Assembly (NCBI GenBank): GCA_003611955.1
Contig: RAZE01000016.1
Location: 32,978 to 96,977, forward strand
Direction: 5' to 3'
DNA length: 64,000 nucleotides
Source of the DNA: a bacterium 1XD8-76
Lineage (GTDB): Bacteria > Bacillota > Clostridia > Lachnospirales > Lachnospiraceae
Shown here piece after piece: positions 62,073 to 64,000 of the stretch (position 1 is the stretch's first letter; each line of letters begins with the position of its first letter). Both the position numbers and the translations under genes were made by a program. The notes beneath the pieces are model-generated. The model saw only the letters and a program-made list of their open reading frames with translations. It was not told the DNA's origin and ran no database searches.

Positions 62073-63110
62073 ATGCTGAAAAATTTATATCAAAACGACA
62101 GAAGAATATTGAAGGATTGTCTGCCTCTTAAATTACCGTTGTGCGTCAGTATTGAGCCGACAAATTTATGCAATTTCAAGTGTGTGATGTGCTTTCACGG
62201 AAATAATGAGTATGCGGATGGCGCAAAACCGTTAAAAAATATGGAGTGGGATATCTTCCAAAAAACATTGGATGATCTGAAAAACTGGACAGACGGTGCG
62301 GGGGAAAAGATAAAATTATTGAAACTGTATTCGCTGGGAGAGCCGATGGTCAATCCGCGGTTATGCGATATGGTGAAAGCGGTAAAAGAAAGAGATGTCG
62401 CGGAACAGATCGAAATCACGACGAACGGTTCTCTGCTGACAAGGGAGACGGCCAAAAAGCTGGTGGAGTATGGGCTGGATATTATTCGGATCTCCATATA
62501 TGGAATTGAGGAGGAGCGAAATAAATATATCACAAAATCTTCTTACACGCCGTCGGACATTTGGGAGAATGTAAGATTTTTACATGAGTACAGAGAGAAA
62601 ACCGGGGGGGCAAAACCGAAAATATATGTGAAAATGTTCGATGCCGGAAAATCGGTAAATGAAGAGTTTCTGAAAAAATATGAGGATATTGCAGATGTGG
62701 TGGGGATAGATGAAATTTTCAACATGGATGTGGGCGAGAATGATGTGTTTGAAAACTATTATGGCGACGAGGCCGCGCAGGAACACAGGAATTCTATGGA
62801 ATCCAATATATTTCAGGAGAAACGTGCCTGCAGATATCCGTTCACACATTTGACAGTCCGAAATGATGGAACCGTTATAACCTGCTGTGCGGACTGGTTA
62901 AAAGAATTGAGGTTTGGGGATATAAAAGAACACAGCATACAGGAGATATGGGAATCAAAATCTTTGTATGATCTGCGGCAGAAAATGCTAAGTACAAAAG
63001 GGCAGTGCTTTAAAGCCTGCAGGGCATGTGAAATTCCCTACAGAGATCTGCCGGAAGATTCCGTCGATGAACTGGACTTTAATCGGTTTGGCTATGTAAA
63101 TGAATATTAG
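62073..63110 (+). CDS. Radical SAM protein with SPASM domain
   Basis: The 345-residue enzyme has the S-adenosylmethionine cluster motif CNFKCVMC near residue 33, SLGEPMVNP and TTNGSLL barrel motifs. The C-terminal SPASM cysteines are in CRYPF, TCCADW and CFKACRAC. Such enzymes perform radical epimerisation, dehydrogenation or peptide maturation. In this context it may alter the sugar or a residue of flagellin. GTG 62061 is an alternative start. A G7 run at 62604-62610 is in frame. Confidence 0.87.
   Translation: MLKNLYQNDRRILKDCLPLKLPLCVSIEPTNLCNFKCVMCFHGNNEYADGAKPLKNMEWDIFQKTLDDLKNWTDGAGEKIKLLKLYSLGEPMVNPRLCDMVKAVKERDVAEQIEITTNGSLLTRETAKKLVEYGLDIIRISIYGIEEERNKYITKSSYTPSDIWENVRFLHEYREKTGGAKPKIYVKMFDAGKSVNEEFLKKYEDIADVVGIDEIFNMDVGENDVFENYYGDEAAQEHRNSMESNIFQEKRACRYPFTHLTVRNDGTVITCCADWLKELRFGDIKEHSIQEIWESKSLYDLRQKMLSTKGQCFKACRACEIPYRDLPEDSVDELDFNRFGYVNEY
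62604..62610 (+). repeat. Seven-G homopolymer in the radical SAM gene (in-frame state)
   Basis: It encodes part of TGGAKP near residue 180. A one-base slip would remove the SPASM domain. Confidence 0.95.
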
Positions 63111-63129
63111 ATCAGGAGAGACTTGCGAA

Positions 63130-63960
63130 ATGTATCAGGAAATAAAAAAGCAATATGAAAATTCAGGAAAAGAAAAGAGAGACAGGGTTGAATACCAGAA
63201 GGCAGTACATTCCAATTTGATGAAAATGGCGGATGTTAAGTCTTTGATGGAAAAATCGAGTGTGAACAGGCTGGTTGTCGAGGAGAGCGGCATATATGTG
63301 GAGCTGGAAACAGGAATAAAATTGTATATGAATGAAAATGACTACATGGAGGTTCCGGTCGCCTGCCTGTGCGGAGGGGACTACGAGCCCGAAGAGACCG
63401 GTATGGTAAAGAAAATACTGAGTCATTACAAAGAGGATAAGAATTTTACAGTGTTTGACATAGGCGCCAACATTGGATGGTATTCTCTGAATATTTTAAA
63501 TATGTGTCCGCATATGAAAGTATTCTCCTTTGAACCGAGCCCTGTTACCTATGGCAGGCTGAAGAGAAACTTTGAACTCAATGGTCTTTCCACGGAGGGA
63601 CTGGTCAATTTAGGGTTTTATAAAGAAAATGGAACGCTTGACTTTTATTACGATACGGAAGAATCGGGAGCATCCTCCCTGGTAAATCTCCGCGAAAAAG
63701 AAGGAGTCCGAAAAGACAGTGTTCAAATGGTAAAATTGGATGACTGGGCGGCTGAGCATGAGATTGATCGATTGGACTTTATCAAATGCGATGTGGAAGG
63801 TTCGGAATTTTTTGTATACCAGGGCGGAGCGAAAACGATCGACAGGTGCCGTCCGATCATTTTTTCGGAAATGTTGAGAAAATGGTGCGAAAAATTCAAC
63901 TATCACCCCAATGATATTATTGGCTTCCTGGGGGAGACTGTCCGAAAACTAATAAGTTGA
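63130..63960 (+). CDS. FkbM-family methyltransferase, probably truncated at its C-terminus
   Basis: The 276-residue protein has an N-terminal strand-rich lead-in and the SAM-binding motif TVFDIGANIGWYSL near residue 110. VFSFEPSPVTYGRLKRNFELN, the FIKCDVEGSEFFVYQGG motif and SEMLRKWCEKFNYHPNDII follow. FkbM enzymes O-methylate sugars or related acceptors. The usual last part is missing: after DIIGFLGE the sequence becomes unrelated and stops at 63958. ATG 63130, with AGGAGAG 8 bp upstream, is preferred over ATG 63100, which overlaps the rSAM gene. Confidence 0.8.
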   Translation: MYQEIKKQYENSGKEKRDRVEYQKAVHSNLMKMADVKSLMEKSSVNRLVVEESGIYVELETGIKLYMNENDYMEVPVACLCGGDYEPEETGMVKKILSHYKEDKNFTVFDIGANIGWYSLNILNMCPHMKVFSFEPSPVTYGRLKRNFELNGLSTEGLVNLGFYKENGTLDFYYDTEESGASSLVNLREKEGVRKDSVQMVKLDDWAAEHEIDRLDFIKCDVEGSEFFVYQGGAKTIDRCRPIIFSEMLRKWCEKFNYHPNDIIGFLGETVRKLIS

Positions 63961-64000
63961 TGAATTAATCTAATAGGTAGATGCATTCGCAAATTAAGCG
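63934..64000 (+). other. Possible left end of an insertion element
   Basis: Starting where the FkbM homology fails, the sequence reads GAGACTGTCCGAAAACT and then becomes A+T rich. This resembles the terminal inverted repeats of several clostridial IS families (GAGACTGT...). The other end and any transposase are outside the window. Confidence 0.3.

Noticed and set aside
1..64000. CRISPR arrays, tRNA and rRNA genes, phage modules
   Set aside because: No regularly spaced repeats, no cloverleaf-like segments ending in CCA, and no integrase, capsid or terminase genes were seen in any gap.

Overview
This window reads as a chromosomal segment of a motile, spore-forming Firmicute of the Lachnospiraceae (Clostridium cluster XIVa) type. 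The evidence is the paired GlgC/GlgD glycogen enzymes, SpoVG and SpoVT, a SPOCS/LysM protein, clostridial-type IleS and AsnS, and two flagellins starting MVVQHNL that resemble gut Lachnospiraceae flagellins. No rRNA, tRNA, CRISPR array or intact transposase was seen. Strong Shine-Dalgarno sites and sigma-A promoters allow most starts to be refined.

Layout. 1-500 is the start of murC (minus strand, cut by the window edge). 0.8-3.2 kb is glgC-glgD, followed by spoVG, then pth-mfd. 8.0-9.6 kb holds a 33-codon gene and a VTC-type polyphosphate polymerase/DUF4956 pair. 9.7-15.2 kb is a nucleoside ABC transporter (BMP lipoprotein, ATPase, two permeases) with thymidine kinase. Then come a flavin reductase-rubredoxin fusion, spoVT behind a ribosome-site-sequestering hairpin, a relic of an AAA ATPase, pncB (minus), ileS, glgP and an aconitase-type hydratase. 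26.8-33.7 kb is an envelope block: an EF-hand-like protein, a degenerate M23 protein, a degenerate GH9-like lipoprotein, ddl, murF and an aldo/keto reductase, then plsC (minus). 34.6-37.7 kb is pyrC-pyrK-pyrD. 37.8-47.0 kb holds the SPOCS/LysM protein, ispE-gntR, a small membrane protein, murI, a DUF1934 protein, a membrane protein (minus), a trigger-factor-like lipoprotein, asnS and a secreted coiled-coil NlpC/P60 hydrolase.

47.1-50.7 kb carries two tandem flagellin genes, each exactly 494 codons. Each has its own sigma-D-like promoter, a structured leader with a GGA-containing hairpin just before the start, and a terminator.

50.7-64 kb is the unusual part: a collinear, more A+T-rich island directly downstream of the flagellins. 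Its genes are a TPR glycosyltransferase, a GT11 fucosyltransferase, a GT2 with an extra C-terminal domain, a DmpG-like aldolase with a C-terminal extension, a dehydroquinate-synthase-like sugar-phosphate cyclase, an acetolactate-synthase-like ThDP enzyme, two SDRs, a VOC protein, a radical SAM/SPASM protein and an FkbM methyltransferase. I read it as a flagellin glycosylation island that makes an unknown cyclitol-like or branched sugar. Three runs of exactly seven G lie inside its genes. One of them puts the second SDR out of frame, which suggests phase variation. The last gene looks truncated, possibly by an insertion element that begins at the window edge.
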